DNA of 64,000 bases from Periplaneta americana. Its lineage: Eukaryota; Arthropoda; Insecta; Blattodea; Blattidae. Position numbers and translations under genes: made by a program. The stretch's first letter is position 1. Each line of letters opens with the position of its first letter. Positions 1 to 11,551 of this stretch are shown one piece after another. The notes under the pieces were generated by a model, which worked only from the letters and a program-made list of their open reading frames with translations, was not told the origin of the DNA and did not search any database. The stretch covers positions 104,132,501 through 104,196,500 of the forward strand of contig NC_091117.1 of assembly GCF_040183065.1 (NCBI RefSeq), read 5' to 3'.

Positions 1-600
1 TAATCATTCGATCATTATTACTTGCTCACTAATCGATACTCCATAGTCGTATCATAAGAAAGCAGGATCCGGATATTCAGTTTGACTGAAAATGTGACTG
101 TTTCTGTTGTGTGATCAAAGTATAAATGTAAATCCAAAGTAACCGGTTTTCAATTACGCTGTCTAAATATTTAGGGAAGTGAAATTCTGATGATGATTCT
201 CACTAAAAAAAGAAAGTGTATATTTAAAGAGGTGGGAAGATGTATATAATTGACTTATGCCCACGAGAAATAATCCCTCTTAAGCTCACAATGAATTACC
301 GTAAATTGTCAAATAGCAGGAACAGGTGCTCCACTGCTTTAATGAAACCATAATTACAAGAAAACTTCCTCCCCCCCCCTCCCAACTGTTAATAGATGCT
401 TGATCTTCAGATATATAAGCATTCAAACTCAGGTAAATTTAAAAAATACAATATTCTTTTTTTATGAAACTCACCATTAAGTTTCATTTTTTTTTTTTCA
501 GTTAGTAGGATATTAATTTTACGAATAACCTTTATTTAGTTTAATAAACAGTGCAATAACATTTAAAATGTCTAAAATGCCAGTTTCCTTAATTTTTCTT
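1..600. other. no gene seen
   Basis: AT-rich sequence with short homopolymers (a C run near 370, T runs near 470-500). I see no coding, tRNA-like or inverted-repeat signal here. Confidence 0.5.
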
Positions 601-656
601 TAAAACAATCAGGTATGTCGCTAATTTTTACAATGCCCATCCGAGAACCCTATGTA

Positions 657-1228
657 TACTTACTTACTTACTGGCCTTTAAGGAACCCGAAGGTTCATTG
701 CCGCCCTCACATAAGCCCGCCATTGGTCCCTATCCTGAGCAAGATTAATCCATTCTCTATCATCATATCCCACCTCCCTCAAATCCATTTTAATATTATC
801 CTCCCATCTACGTCTCGGCCTTCCCAAAGGTCTTTTTCCCTCCGGCCTCCCAACTAACACTCTATATGCATTTCTCGATTCGCCCATACGTGCTACATGC
901 CCTGCCCATCTCAAACGTCTGGATTTTATGTTCCTAATTATGTCAGGTGAAGAATACAATGTGTCCAGTTCTGTGTTGTGTAACTTTCTCCATTCTCCTG
1001 TAACTTCATCCCTCTTAGCCCCAAATATTTTCCTAAGCACCTTATTCTCAAACACCCTTAACCTATGTTCCTCTCTCAAAGTGAGCATCCAAGTTTCACA
1101 ACCATAAAGAACAACCGGTATTATAACTGTTTTATAAATTCTAACTTTCAGATTTTTTGACAGCAAACTGGATGATAAAAGCTTCTCAACCGAATAATAA
1201 CAGACATTTCCCATAACAGGCATGTATA
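657..1228 (-). mobile_element. LINE 3' fragment, GTAA-tailed family, copy 1
   Basis: The minus strand encodes the C-terminal end of a non-LTR retrotransposon polyprotein, after the reverse transcriptase core. Visible signatures are YGCETWTL-like residues (here YGCETWMLTL), RRLRWAGHVARM, GRPEGKRPLGRPRRRWEDN and a DRDQWRAYV end. The frame is open through the whole fragment. The 3' tail is a short TTAC/GTAA tandem at 657-675. The 5' side is truncated, as usual for LINE insertions, near an A-rich run at 1235-1258. Two other copies occur at 48769-49562 and 58656-59150. The clade (RTE/BovB-like or other) is uncertain. Confidence 0.88.
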
Positions 1229-1289
1229 ACGTGTTAAAAAAAAAAAAAAAAAAAAAACATGTCAACTTTATCATTTTCAACAGTTAAAA

Positions 1290-2065
1290 GATTAATCAAC
1301 TCAAAATATCACGATGTATCATATCCACGAAATTTCAAATAATAAAAGATGGGAGAATCTCAATGTACAAAACATAATTCCTGAGTATGCAAGGCAAAAT
1401 GCAGTTGCATCCTTTCAAATTACTCACAGGGCTTAACTGTTCATCAAAACACTTTAACAAAATCGGAATTTTTTCTCCACCACTTTGTTCACTGTGCAGT
1501 CTTCAGAAAGAAATGGCTCAGAATAATATGTCCAGCCCTTTCCTCTAAATCCACTGTGGTACGGAAATGTTGCACAGTAAGCAAGTTAATGGTTTTATTG
1601 CCAAGAATTTATAATGTTTTTTTTTTTTTTTTTTTTTGCCAATCCTGCTTACAGACAGTGAAATGAAGTAGACAATCGGCCGAAACTTAGAGAAGTGGAA
1701 GCCTTATTCGAAGATGTCATTACTGAGTTGAATGACCAACTTTTAAGGTTCAAGATTCATTACTTCGTTAACAAATCCCAACAATTGTTGACTAAATATT
1801 ATTTTTGTTTTATTTTCCTAGTTAATAAATAACTTCTTTTTAAGCAAATCAGTTAAGTAGGACCTATTGATGTTAACTGTTTACTAGTGCTGTATAAAGC
1901 ACTAGGCCTACCATTTTAGGCTATGATTTGCAATATGTAACCTGGTACCTAACTAAAAAATACATAGTTTCAAAACCTATTTCTGACTTAAAGTGCCTAG
2001 GTTCTGCTGTATAATGAAGAATTTTTTCCTAAATATTACACACTTAATTCAACACCTTGTTGCAC
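1290..2065. other. no gene seen
   Basis: Non-coding AT-rich sequence with a T run at 1618-1637. Nothing recognised. Confidence 0.45.
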
Positions 2066-2099
2066 TTGTCACACCCGTGCTGTGCTACCCGGGGATACG

Positions 2100-2475
2100 A
2101 GTCGAAGAAGTGAAACACAAATTGGAGCAACAGGAGAAAGGGACAAGAAAACTGTAATATTACATGTGGGGACCAATGACCTGAGGCGACGATTTGAGTA
2201 CGTTATGGGAGATATGTACGACTGGCAGTAAGGACGAAGGAGCTGTACCTCCAGGCAAAGATAATTATCAGCGGTATAGTGCGGCGACGAGATTTTCATT
2301 GGACTCGAATTGGGCGACTCAATGAGGCATTCGACTGGGTGGCAGATAGAACGGGAGCAACATTTGTGGACCCAAATTCGTGGATCGGTGACGGGGACCT
2401 GGGACGTGACAGAATCCATCTGAATTGAAGAGGAGCGACAGGACTAGGATCGCTGTTCTCGAGGGTGGCGACAAC
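2100..2475 (+). pseudogene. LINE ORF1, esterase-like, decayed
   Basis: The pieces VILHVGTNDLR and FVDPNSWIGDGDLGRD match the GxND and D-x-x-H blocks of SGNH hydrolases found in CR1/L2 ORF1 proteins. The first block ends at a TAG-type stop a few codons on, and the second lies in another frame, so at least one frameshift and two stops are present. The distal part continues as RGATGLGSLFSRV after a TGA. Confidence 0.7.
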
Positions 2476-2519
2476 GGAGAGGAGCAACGACCGGGAATGA
2501 CGGCGGCAAATAGTAATGT

Positions 2520-4030
2520 ATGAGTACAATTACAATGGCGGAGGAAGCGACGACGGCAGGGGCAACAGGAGAGATGGAAGTGGTAGCGGCGGCCACAGCG
2601 GAAACAACAGGGATCAGAAATATTATGTCATGTAATGGTAAGTCTTTAGTAGTGCTGCAGGTCAATTGTAGAAGTATTTATAATAAATCAGTTGAATTCT
2701 GGAACCTAGTAGATTCGCATAATCCTGACGTCATAATAGGAACGGAATCATGGCTTTCCAGCGAAGTAACAGACTCAGAAATATTTAGAAACGACAGTGT
2801 AGGAACAGGGGGAGGAGTTTTTATATGTGTAAAAGAGTGTCTGCAGAGCGCTGAAAATTTTAAGGACTCGGAGTTTGAAATGTTGGGTGTAGACATAGCG
2901 GATGATTATTCACGAAAAATATTACACATCATCGGTTTATACAAGGCTCCAAAAGAAGGCTTGAACGTACTGTGTAAAATAAGAGATATGTTGGAAAACA
3001 GACACATTCGCGGCCAATATGTTATCGTCGCGGGGGACCTAAACTTACCCCAGGTAAACTGGTAGGGTACAATAGAGGGAGGGATGGGTCAAGCCCAGTC
3101 ATTAGTAAACGCACTTATCTGGAAACACAACTTAATACAAGTAACAGATAGGGCGACAAGGGGAGATTCCTTACTAGACATATTTCTTTTAAGACCCTCA
3201 GAAATAGTCGCAGGTATTGAAGTGATTCCAGGTATTAGTGACCACGATGCGGTAATTCTTGAAATATTATGGAATGCTAAGTACAAGCAAAGCGGAACAA
3301 AGAACAAAAATATCTTGCAATATAACAAAGCGGACAGAGAAGGCTTCCAAAATTATCTTAGAGAAAAGTACTCATCATGGGTAGTAAAGGGCAGTAGTAT
3401 AGAAGAATGCTGGGCGGAGTTCAAGCAGATTATATTAACAGGAATACAGAAATTTATCCCGGTTAAACGTTTATCAAACAATCCCGATCCGGAATATTAT
3501 AATAATTACATACGGAAACTTAAAAGAAAACTAAGGAAATCCTACAGCCAGCGCAAGGAAAGCGTTGTAAAACAAACAAAATTCTCACAACTATCGAAAG
3601 AACTCCTTAATGCGAAGAAGATAGCACAGGAAAATTACTTAAACTTTTCAAAGGTGAACAAAATGGGTGGGGGGAATTTTATAAATATGTGAAGAGACGA
3701 CGCAAGGAAAACTATTCGAGCCTCCCTTTAAAGGATGACCTCAATGAATTCATTGTAAAGGACAGAGAAAAAGCAGAAAAACTACATTCCTATTATGCCA
3801 CTGTTTTTGGGATGAGGGCAATAATACCTAACTTAGCTTCTGTGGAAAATACGGGTCAGTTTTCTATCAAGCCTAGGGACATAAGGAGAAGAATCTCTAA
3901 ATTGAAAACTCATAAATCAGTAGGACCTGATGGTATCGCCGGAGACATGTTAAAATTGGGAGTGGAAGCCATGATTCCCTATCTAGTTCGTATATTTGAA
4001 ATATCAATAAATAATGGTACTGTCCAGTGA
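2520..4030 (+). pseudogene. LINE ORF2: endonuclease and start of RT
   Basis: The endonuclease domain begins near residue 40 (VLQVNCRSI) and runs through NPDVIIGTESWL, VAGDLNLPQVNW and GISDHDAVILEI. A TAG at 3063 interrupts an otherwise continuous frame (2520 to 3692). A shift in the G run near 3670 moves the frame for the segment 3689-4030, which holds the linker and the RT start KSVGPDGIAGDMLKLG. A TGA follows INNGTVQ, where the family normally continues with DWK. Not functional. Confidence 0.82.
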
Positions 4031-4206
4031 GATTGGAAAGATGTCGAAGTAGCAGACTGACGTGCTCTGAATACATATGTTATTCAGCAGTATTGCACAT
4101 CCTGTTGTTCAAATCTGGAAGACTCAACAAAATTGTCATTTTCTAGTGGCATATTTACTGCTTTTACAAAGTTTTCTTGATACATTTAAACTTATCTGTG
4201 AAAGCT

Positions 4207-4770
4207 CTTTTACTTGAAATGGGTCTGATACTTAAGATGAATTTGTCTGTGAAAAACAAACCTTTTCTCAACTGTATCTTTATCATCTGGTTTAGGCCAT
4301 AAGAAATCACTGTCAGATTGATGGAGAAGTTTAATTTTGACTCTGTCCCCATCCACTGAAATAATGTGATCACTATAGAATTGTTCATCATAATAGACTG
4401 AATAATATTTTTCAGTTACAAACTGCTGGACAGAGCTGTTATCAGTGTGCAGGCACTCAATTATCTTTAAAGTAAAGTACAGCCTTGTCAATGCTATCAA
4501 TAAACTTCGAATATTCTGTTACATATTTGCCCAAAACATGGTACTTCATGAATACTATACCACCTTTCATCTAGAAGTGGTTTAACAAAATTGTTGTCAA
4601 CTACAGACACTTCACACAGTTGAATTCTCGTTTCTTTTTCCCTGTTATAAGAAAAGTAAAAAAGTCGTGACAACTGACATTCATACCATTCTCTTGACTT
4701 CTGTGAAGGATTTTATGCCTGTTTGTTCCTCCAACTTTTAAACAAAAGAAGACAAATATACATGCACTGC
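4207..4770 (-). pseudogene. unidentified conserved coding remnant
   Basis: The minus strand has protein-like segments in more than one frame. The clearest, at 4210-4420, reads EKYYSVYYDEQFYSDHIIS, followed by a VKIKLLHQ...FLWPKPDD block, which looks like a conserved C-terminal module that I have a sense of from animal transposon-linked proteins but cannot name. It is broken in several places and has no visible ends. The function is unknown. Confidence 0.35.
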
Positions 4771-5135
4771 AAATTGTCATGTTCAAGGCAGTTAGACAAG
4801 AGGGCAAAAGATAATTTCGATGTTTCCTAGCATTAATTAAAAAATCAAGTGACAGCAGTATTGTAAATACTGTAATCTGAGTATTGTTCCAATGGCCAGA
4901 TTCAATAGGGATATCTTATGATGCGAAGTTTTACCGTTAGTGCCCTGTCACATAGAGCATCAATCGACAAAGAGCAACCAACTGCCATGTAGAGGTATCG
5001 ACTGAATTTGTTTTCCATGTCACACTGAATATCGATCGACAGAGATTGTTCAAACGTAAACAGTAGAATAATCATATTGTGAAGCGGGAAAATAAATAGC
5101 GATAGCTCAGGTGAAGATATTGTTTTCATACATGG
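4771..5135. other. no gene seen; probable 5' flank of Harbinger copy
   Basis: Contains repeated ATCGAC-type words (4960-5045) just upstream of the transposase start. No inverted repeat end could be paired with a right end. Confidence 0.3.
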
Positions 5136-5204
5136 ATATTTGAAGAGAAAAAAAAAAGTAGACGATCGCAGTGGACAAGAGAAATATTTCTTAAATGTGA
5201 GAGC

Positions 5205-5389
5205 TTGGGAGAGTTCCACCAGCTTGTACCTTCGTTGTGGGATGAAGAAGAAAAATTTAAGAATTATTATTGCATGTCCATTAATACATACAAGGAGTTA
5301 ATAGAGAAAGTGAGGCCACTAATAGATATTGGGCACACAAATTTCAGGAAAAGCATAAGTTTTGAAGAAAGACTGACTGTAACTTTGAG
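5205..5389 (+). pseudogene. Harbinger transposase exon 1
   Basis: N-terminal part of the HARBI1-like nuclease, open from at least 5155 (SRRSQWTREIFLKCESLGEF) and ending at the phase-2 donor after ACT TTG AG. An ATG is present at 5205, but the upstream in-frame residues match the family, so the true start is probably further 5'. Confidence 0.75.
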
Positions 5390-6848
5390 GTAAACATTTA
5401 AATGTTTTTTTTTTTAATTGGAGGTTTGAAAGTGGCATTCAGTATTGACATAACGAAATGTATTCATGCCATTTTGTGGAAAGTAATGTTAGTAATAAAT
5501 TTCGTAGCATTAGGCTATATGGCTTACATTGTAAATAAATTCGGACAAATTAAGATTAAACTAAACTAATCTAACCTAAACTATAAGCTACTCTAACCTA
5601 TCAAAGACCTAATATAACCAACCTCACACACAGTGAGTGCAATTTGATATGTGGAGTAGCATTTTGAAATAATACAGCAACAAAATATATAACATTTGAT
5701 TAATATTGATAACTACCATAACTGTTAATGCACAATAATTAACAATGGACATATTTATTTACATTAATATTGATAAATTGATAGATGTGTCCATGTATTC
5801 TTGACGATTTTGTTTTAAGTAATAGAAATAGTCATGGTTGCTGTTACTTGTTTCACAGCAAATTAAAAAAATAACTTAAGTCTATTCTTATTGCATTAAA
5901 ATAAACTGCCCAGGACGAATTTACTTTATAAGCACCTTCGGTTTTCTATATTTTAATACAGGGTTCAATTATTCTTTGTTGATATATTGAACTGTGAAGT
6001 GCAGAGACCCAACAAGTCAGTTTGTCTCAAATTCAGTTATTCATATCGTTGTAATGTTCATACATAGGCCATTGAGGGCTGCAGGAACCCCACACGTCCA
6101 GTGCTCAGTGTACATTTCATAGTGGCAATAAGTCACAGTGCATTGCAGTAAGACCGCAAGTTTAGGGCATGTGGAATTTTTTAGTACCAGTATTTAAAAA
6201 AAATCAGTTTGCTTTTCTTTCTTTTTTATAGATTTACAGGAATTTGAAGAATTACAAGTGCTATTCATACAATTTTGTATGTTTGTGTACTTTTTTCAAT
6301 GTCTTGGCTTAAATATATATTTAAAATTTTTTAACAACATAAAAGACTGGCCTTCTCTGTCTTCTTCACCTAAAAATTGTTTTCAAGAAATAGAATGATT
6401 GTTATTGGTAGTGAAATCCTGAAATTCCACATGTTCAGGCAATTCACATTTTTTTTCCAGAAAACAGTAAAGAAAATAACCGAAGTTCATGTATGTCATA
6501 CACTAGAATTTATTATTATGCTTTAATAAAAATAATCACTTCAAAATACTAAACACTTGAAGATAATCACTTTTTTGTATCTCCTAAAAATTTACTCTGC
6601 AATTCATGATTCAATTAGTAAACAGTTAGCAGCACAAATTCAAGAAATGACTTACCTTCATTCTATTCAAGCTAAAATTCGACTTAATACAATTATTCGG
6701 TATTCAAATACATTCACCTGGACCAGAGAACAGAATCAAGACAACTGTCCTAATTAAGTACATGAACACATCTCTTATCAATCTATCTTAATGTTAATTC
6801 CTCACTTTTAATGTGCCACAATTAACAATGAACATATTTATTTTAAAG

Positions 6849-7740
6849 GTTCCTGGCTACTGGTGACTCTTATATGTCTGCATCATACAGATTTAGGTTG
6901 GCACATAATACTATCAGCGGATTTATCCCTGAAATATGTGATGCCATCTATTCATCACTGCAGCCAGAATTCTTGGCATTCCCAAATAAAGAAGACTGGG
7001 CTACCATTGCACACAAATTTGAAACAGAAGCAGTTTCCTAATTGTGTGGGTGCATTAGATGGGAAGCATGTGAGGACGCAAAAGCCAGACAACAGTGGAT
7101 CTTTATATTTTAACTACAAGATGTAGACATCCATTATCCTCATGGTACTTGTGTCTGCAGATCTACATTTCAACGTCATTGACGTTGGATCATATGGGAG
7201 GAACAGTGATGGTGGAGTATTTGCAAGTTCTGCATTTGGATAGAAAATAATTAATAAACAGATAGGCTTTCCAGATGATAAGCCACTGTACACTGGAGGA
7301 CCAACTATGCCTCATGTGATAGTGGCCGACGAGGCATTTAGATTACTGCCTAATCTAATGAAACCATATCCAAGGCGGGGCCTCACTCATGACAAGAGAA
7401 TATTCAACTTTCGATTGTCACATGCAAGAAGCAGTGTAGAGTGTGCCTTTGGGCTATTGGCTTCCAAATGTAGAATTTTTCATACACCTACATCAGTTAA
7501 ACCTGAGAATGTAGACAAAATAATAAAAAGGCTACCTGTGTTCTAGATAACATGATATTGGACAGAGATGGGGAAGTGTGTGATGAACTTTTGCCACCTC
7601 CAGAAGCCTTTGTGAACCTAACCAGTGAGATACAGAGCAACACAGAAACAAATGTAAATGCCTCAAGTCGTTGCTCACGAGAAATTAGAGACAGATTTAA
7701 AGAATATTTCAACAGAGACTATGTTACACAAGAGGAATAG
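6849..7740 (+). pseudogene. Harbinger transposase exon 2
   Basis: Carries the catalytic region: GALDGKH (first D), DVGSYGRNSDGG (second D region) and ADEAFRLLPNLM with VECAFG (third acidic block region). The tail EEFNRDYV-like end stops with TAG at 7738. Two stops and two frameshifts show it is dead. Confidence 0.78.
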
Positions 7741-7744
7741 ACAA

Positions 7745-8410
7745 GCAGTAGAGTTTTAAGACCCTTAACCATTTTTAAATTTAACATTTACCATTTTGGA
7801 GCAAATATATGAGATATTGTTTGAACATTATGTCTGACAATAATTAAAACATACTTAATATGATAAGGAATTACATGTAGAATATGATAATAATATTGTA
7901 ATTACTTTATTTATTTGGAGAGTTTAGAATAAGTTAGGTTAACGCAGGTTTCCTTCATTGATTTAATAGTAATTTATAGTATAAGAGTGTAAAATTGGAT
8001 TTTATGCCTTAGGCAATAATTTCCACGAGTGCGTACATCTGTTCACTCTTGTGTGCTATGCAATATTTTATCCATTACTGGTATCTAAATTCAATTTTAC
8101 ATTGTATGCCTTTTCTTCGTAATGTGTTGTTTGTGAAGAAGTTATAAATTAATGAATGTATGGATTTGATGGTTGCTAATGTGAAAAAGTTTTTAATTCA
8201 CAGCAGTGCTGTGAATAAAGCCATTGTTTAGGTCGCTAAGAACAATGAAATTAAGACCAGTTTCGATACCAGTTATGGATAAAATATTTAATAGTAAGGT
8301 ATGTATAGTGCATTGCATATCACTACATTGTATATTTGTTTGTAACTCAAGTGATGAATTTTATATGCATGTAAATCGAATTAATCTGTTTGTTATAAAT
8401 TGCATATTTT
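7745..8410. other. no gene seen
   Basis: AT-rich 3' flank of the Harbinger copy. No right inverted repeat was recognised. Confidence 0.4.
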
Positions 8411-8413
8411 TAT

Positions 8414-8600
8414 AGAGCCCTCCACTCTCGCTCAATTGGTAGTCTCACTTGTCTCCTGATCTGGAGTTGCACTCGGGCTTGGACTGATTACCTGGTTGGT
8501 TTTTATCCCCCTCCCCCCAAGGTTTTTTTTTTTTACTAATCTTAAAGCAAATTTCAGATAATCTATGTTCAATCCTCGGCCTCAGCTCATCTCGCCAAAA
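8414..8600 (+). mobile_element. tRNA-derived SINE family A, diverged copy
   Basis: Shares GATTACCTGGTTGG, AATCTATGTTCAATCCTCGG and CTCATCTCGCC with the full copies at 52650-52907 and 59956-60221. The tRNA-like head (CTCGCTCAATTGGTAGTCTC) is degenerate. The 3' part seems lost. Confidence 0.7.
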
Positions 8601-8604
8601 AATT

Positions 8605-9527
8605 GTGTAACTCTTGAGTTGTTCTACATTTTAAAGCTTCAGTGCTAATGTAAGTTCTATGGATTACAATAAATGTAGTGAATAATAAATTGAAGTGCAA
8701 CTTCGCTAATATTGTGAAAGGCAAAAAAATCAGCTCGGTCTCGATCATTACACTGATCTAGTCACCTTAAATGAGTATATCAAAACAAACTCATTATATT
8801 AGTGTGCAAAATAAATGTCATCAATATGGTACAGTATGCATTCCTTTAACATTTAAGAAGTCTTTGTATTACATCAATGTATTAATACTGAAAGTAAGAT
8901 ACTCGTATTTGTGTTCTGAAAGAAAATTACAAATCATTATGATAATAATGAACAAATTTGAGTATGGTACCTATAGCCTTCTTGCTATTCACTAAATATT
9001 CTCCACTATTAGATCCTACATTTGAGAGGTGATGTAGAAATTTAAGGAGAATTTTGAGTACTAAGTAAAATGTGTTGATCTACTTGTTCTGTTCTATGCT
9101 ATATGATATCTTGATTATGAAAGTAGGCCTATTTTTCATCCTAACAAAGCTGTCTAGACTCACATGCCTAAAAATTGGTATTTTATAAAGAACTAGGCCT
9201 AACACATTTTGTAGTTATAGGTACATTTTTTCTTGTTAGTTATTTTTTTGCATTATATTGTATATATTCTGTAAATTGTATTTGTAATTCCCATTTAACT
9301 TTTTTTTTTTTTGCAGAACTTTCAAAATATAAGTTTCAGTTCACAACCAGCTATTATTACCCCAACCTCAAGTTCTGAATTAAGAAAGCTCTTCCCATAC
9401 TTACTGAATGAAAGGACTTGATGAATCCTCTAGTTTTAGACTTAATTTATTGAACTTTAGAAATCATGCTGAGAAATTTAACTTCAATGTTGAGTGTAAA
9501 ACTTCTATTTCATAATATTCTGATAAC
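8605..9527. other. no gene seen
   Basis: AT-rich sequence with no supported element or reading frame. Confidence 0.4.
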
Positions 9528-10217
9528 ATCTATATTAATAATAAATCTGTAGCCGAAATTTTTCTGGTAATTTTCGATTTTCCAAAAATAATTGGTTCTA
9601 ACATATATAATTAACCACCCTGAAACCGAAAATCGCTTTTTTGAAATTTTTGTTTGTATGTCTGTCTGTCTGTATGTTTGTTACCTTTTCACGTGATAAT
9701 GGATGAACGGATTTTGATGAAAATTGGAATATAAATTATGTTCCTTGTAACTTAGATTTTAGGCTATATGACATTCAAAATACATTATTTAAAAGGGGGG
9801 GGGGTTATAAGGGGGCCTGAATTAAATAAATCGAAATATCTTGCTTATTATTGATTTTTGTGAAAAAGTTACATAACAAAAGTTTCTTTAAAAATAATTT
9901 TCGATAAGTTTTATTCCTTGAAAAATTTTGATAGGACTGATATTTAATGAGATAAATGAGTTTTTAAATTAAAATAACTGCCATCTAAGACCGTATAATG
10001 AAATAAAAAACAAATGACTTCGTCTATAAGAGGCCTTGGACAGCAACAATCGAAAGCTATGAAAGACAGCCTACAGAGAATGTTTCTGTGTTTGTATGAA
10101 GTAATATCGGAAGCTAAATTAACCGATTTGTATAATTAATTATTATTTCACCATTAGAAAGTGTAGTTTCTCTAGATGGACATAATGCTATAATGTTATT
10201 ACAGTAACTTCTGATAT

Positions 10218-10268
10218 AATATAATGTAATGTAATGTAATATAATATAATATATGTAATGTAATATTA
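10218..10268. repeat. TAATG/TAATA microsatellite
   Basis: Short imperfect TAATG and TAATA tandem directly flanking the mariner insertion site. Confidence 0.8.
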
Positions 10269-10270
10269 TA

Positions 10271-11551
10271 CAGAGAGAGTCAGAACTTTCTCCGCAGTGG
10301 CAGATACACTTAAATCCTGGTGTAGGTTGGTATTTCTCCCTTGCCTTAGGGGGTAGCCACACAAACAATACCGGCACACCTCGCCAAGGTTATACACAAA
10401 CCCTACAGCCAACAAGTGCATTCATTCCGTAAAATGTTTTCATTTGAAGAATGAGCTTTTTTAGTGGAATAAGTGCTTCGAGAAGGTGACAAATACACTA
10501 AAAAAGTGAAACAGAAATTTAGAGAACGTTTCCCAAGCTCTTATTTACCTCATCGAGATACAGTGTGCGATCTGGCAAATAAATTTCGCCAGATAGGCCC
10601 CATTGTGTGGTAAACCCACAGTTTTAACAGAAGAAAAACTGTTATAGTTTTCCAATCGAATGATAAAAAGCCTTAACAAATCAGTTAGAAAATTGCCACA
10701 GCAAACTTACATATCTTATTCCAGTGCGTGTAGAACATTAAAGAATGAACTAGGATTACAGTCGTACAAGGTATCGGTCGTGCATGAACTTTTCTTTCAG
10801 GTTACGTAAATTCCCAGAATACACGGATCTGGTCCTGCGAAAATCATTATGCAATACATGAAAAACCATTGCACTCCCAGAAATTTGGGGTATGGTGTGC
10901 CATATCACGAGCATGGATTAGGCCTATAGGACAAGTTTTTTAAAGACAAAGTAAACTCTGAAGTTTATTGCTCAGACATATTGTTTCCTTTTACTGGACA
11001 ATTAAATGAAATTTAATTAAATGTCTGTTTCTTTCAACAAGACAGTGTCACAGCTCATACACATAACAGATCTCTGCAATTGTGAGAAGAGGTTTTCGAC
11101 GGAATAATAATTTCACAAGAATTGTGGCCGCTGAGATCCCCCAACTAACGCCTCCTGATTATTTCTTTTGGGGAGCAGCTAAACCTAAAGTGTACCAGTC
11201 TAATCCTATCACGATCGATGAATTAAAATATGTAATAACAAACTTTTTCAATTCAGTGACGAAGGAAACTTTGAACAAGGTTTTTGAAAATAAGGTGAAA
11301 TGGGTAGGCCTATGTCTACAAGAAAATGGACGACATTTTCAACATCTTCTGTAGAGTAGGTAAGTGTTTTGGAATTTCAATATTATTGCCATATTTAGTA
11401 TTTGTCGCTTCATAATGATTTTATATTCATTCTCCGTACCTAGCGCGCTCTCGTTTATTCCACTAGCGTAGCCAGTGGTACCACTCCATTCTGCGGATCT
11501 AGCGCGCTCTCGCTTATTCCACTAGTGCAGAGAAAGTTCTGACTCACTCTG
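10271..11551 (+). mobile_element. Tc1/mariner element with DUF4817-type transposase
   Basis: Flanked by TA on both sides (10269-10270 and 11552-11553). The terminal repeats CAGAGAGAGTCAGAACTTTC and CAGAGTGAGTCAGAACTTTC (minus strand at the right end) match over about 25 bases. The N-terminal region reads REGDKYTKKVKQKFRERFPS, an insect helix-turn-helix type; the C-terminal frame 11082-11354 reads LTPPDYFFWGAAKPKVYQ through HFQHLL. The middle is broken by several stops and shifts. A subterminal 28-bp direct repeat (TAGCGCGCTCTCG...) occurs at 11443 and 11500. Confidence 0.88.
11082..11354 (+). pseudogene. mariner transposase C-terminal fragment
   Basis: Reads LTPPDYFFWGAAKPKVYQSN and ends FENKVKWVGLCL...HFQHLL with a TAG. 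This is the third catalytic block and C-terminus of an insect Tc1/mariner transposase. The ATG is incidental, because the family extends 5' in other frames. Confidence 0.8.

Larger units (their letters stand above)
2085..4050 (+). mobile_element. CR1/L2-like LINE, 3'-truncated
   Basis: Two parts of a non-LTR retrotransposon are in order. ORF1 remnants (about 2100-2475) read as an SGNH-type esterase: HVGTNDL, then FVDPNSWIGDGDLGRDRIHLN, where D-x-x-H is the expected catalytic pair. ORF2 follows with an apurinic-type endonuclease (VNCRSI, GTESWL, GDLNLPQVNW, SDHDAV) and the first part of the reverse transcriptase (KSVGPDGI). Homology stops near 4050, so most of the RT is missing. An esterase ORF1 is known from CR1/L2-type elements. 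Confidence 0.85.
5155..7740 (+). mobile_element. Harbinger (PIF) transposase, spliced and decayed
   Basis: The HARBI1-type DDE nuclease is in two exons. Exon 1 (about 5155-5389) reads GEFHQLVPSLWDEEEKFKNY. It ends at a donor (AG|GTAAAC). The acceptor at 6847-6848 (TTTTAAAG) opens exon 2 in phase as [21 protein letters not shown]. Further motifs are [41 protein letters not shown] and the terminal HARSSVECAFG block. Exon 2 carries two in-frame stops (near 7123 and 7240) and frameshifts near 7035 and 7540. Terminal inverted repeats and the second, Myb-like protein of this superfamily were not found. Confidence 0.85.

Noticed and set aside
4925-4960. Left terminal repeat of the Harbinger element
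   Set aside because: GTGCCCTGTCACATAGAGC after TTA looked plausible, but no inverse copy was found downstream of 7740.
6171-6432. 12-bp inverted repeat CATGTGGAATTT / AAATTCCACATG as MITE ends
   Set aside because: Too short, no target duplication; probably chance within the Harbinger intron.
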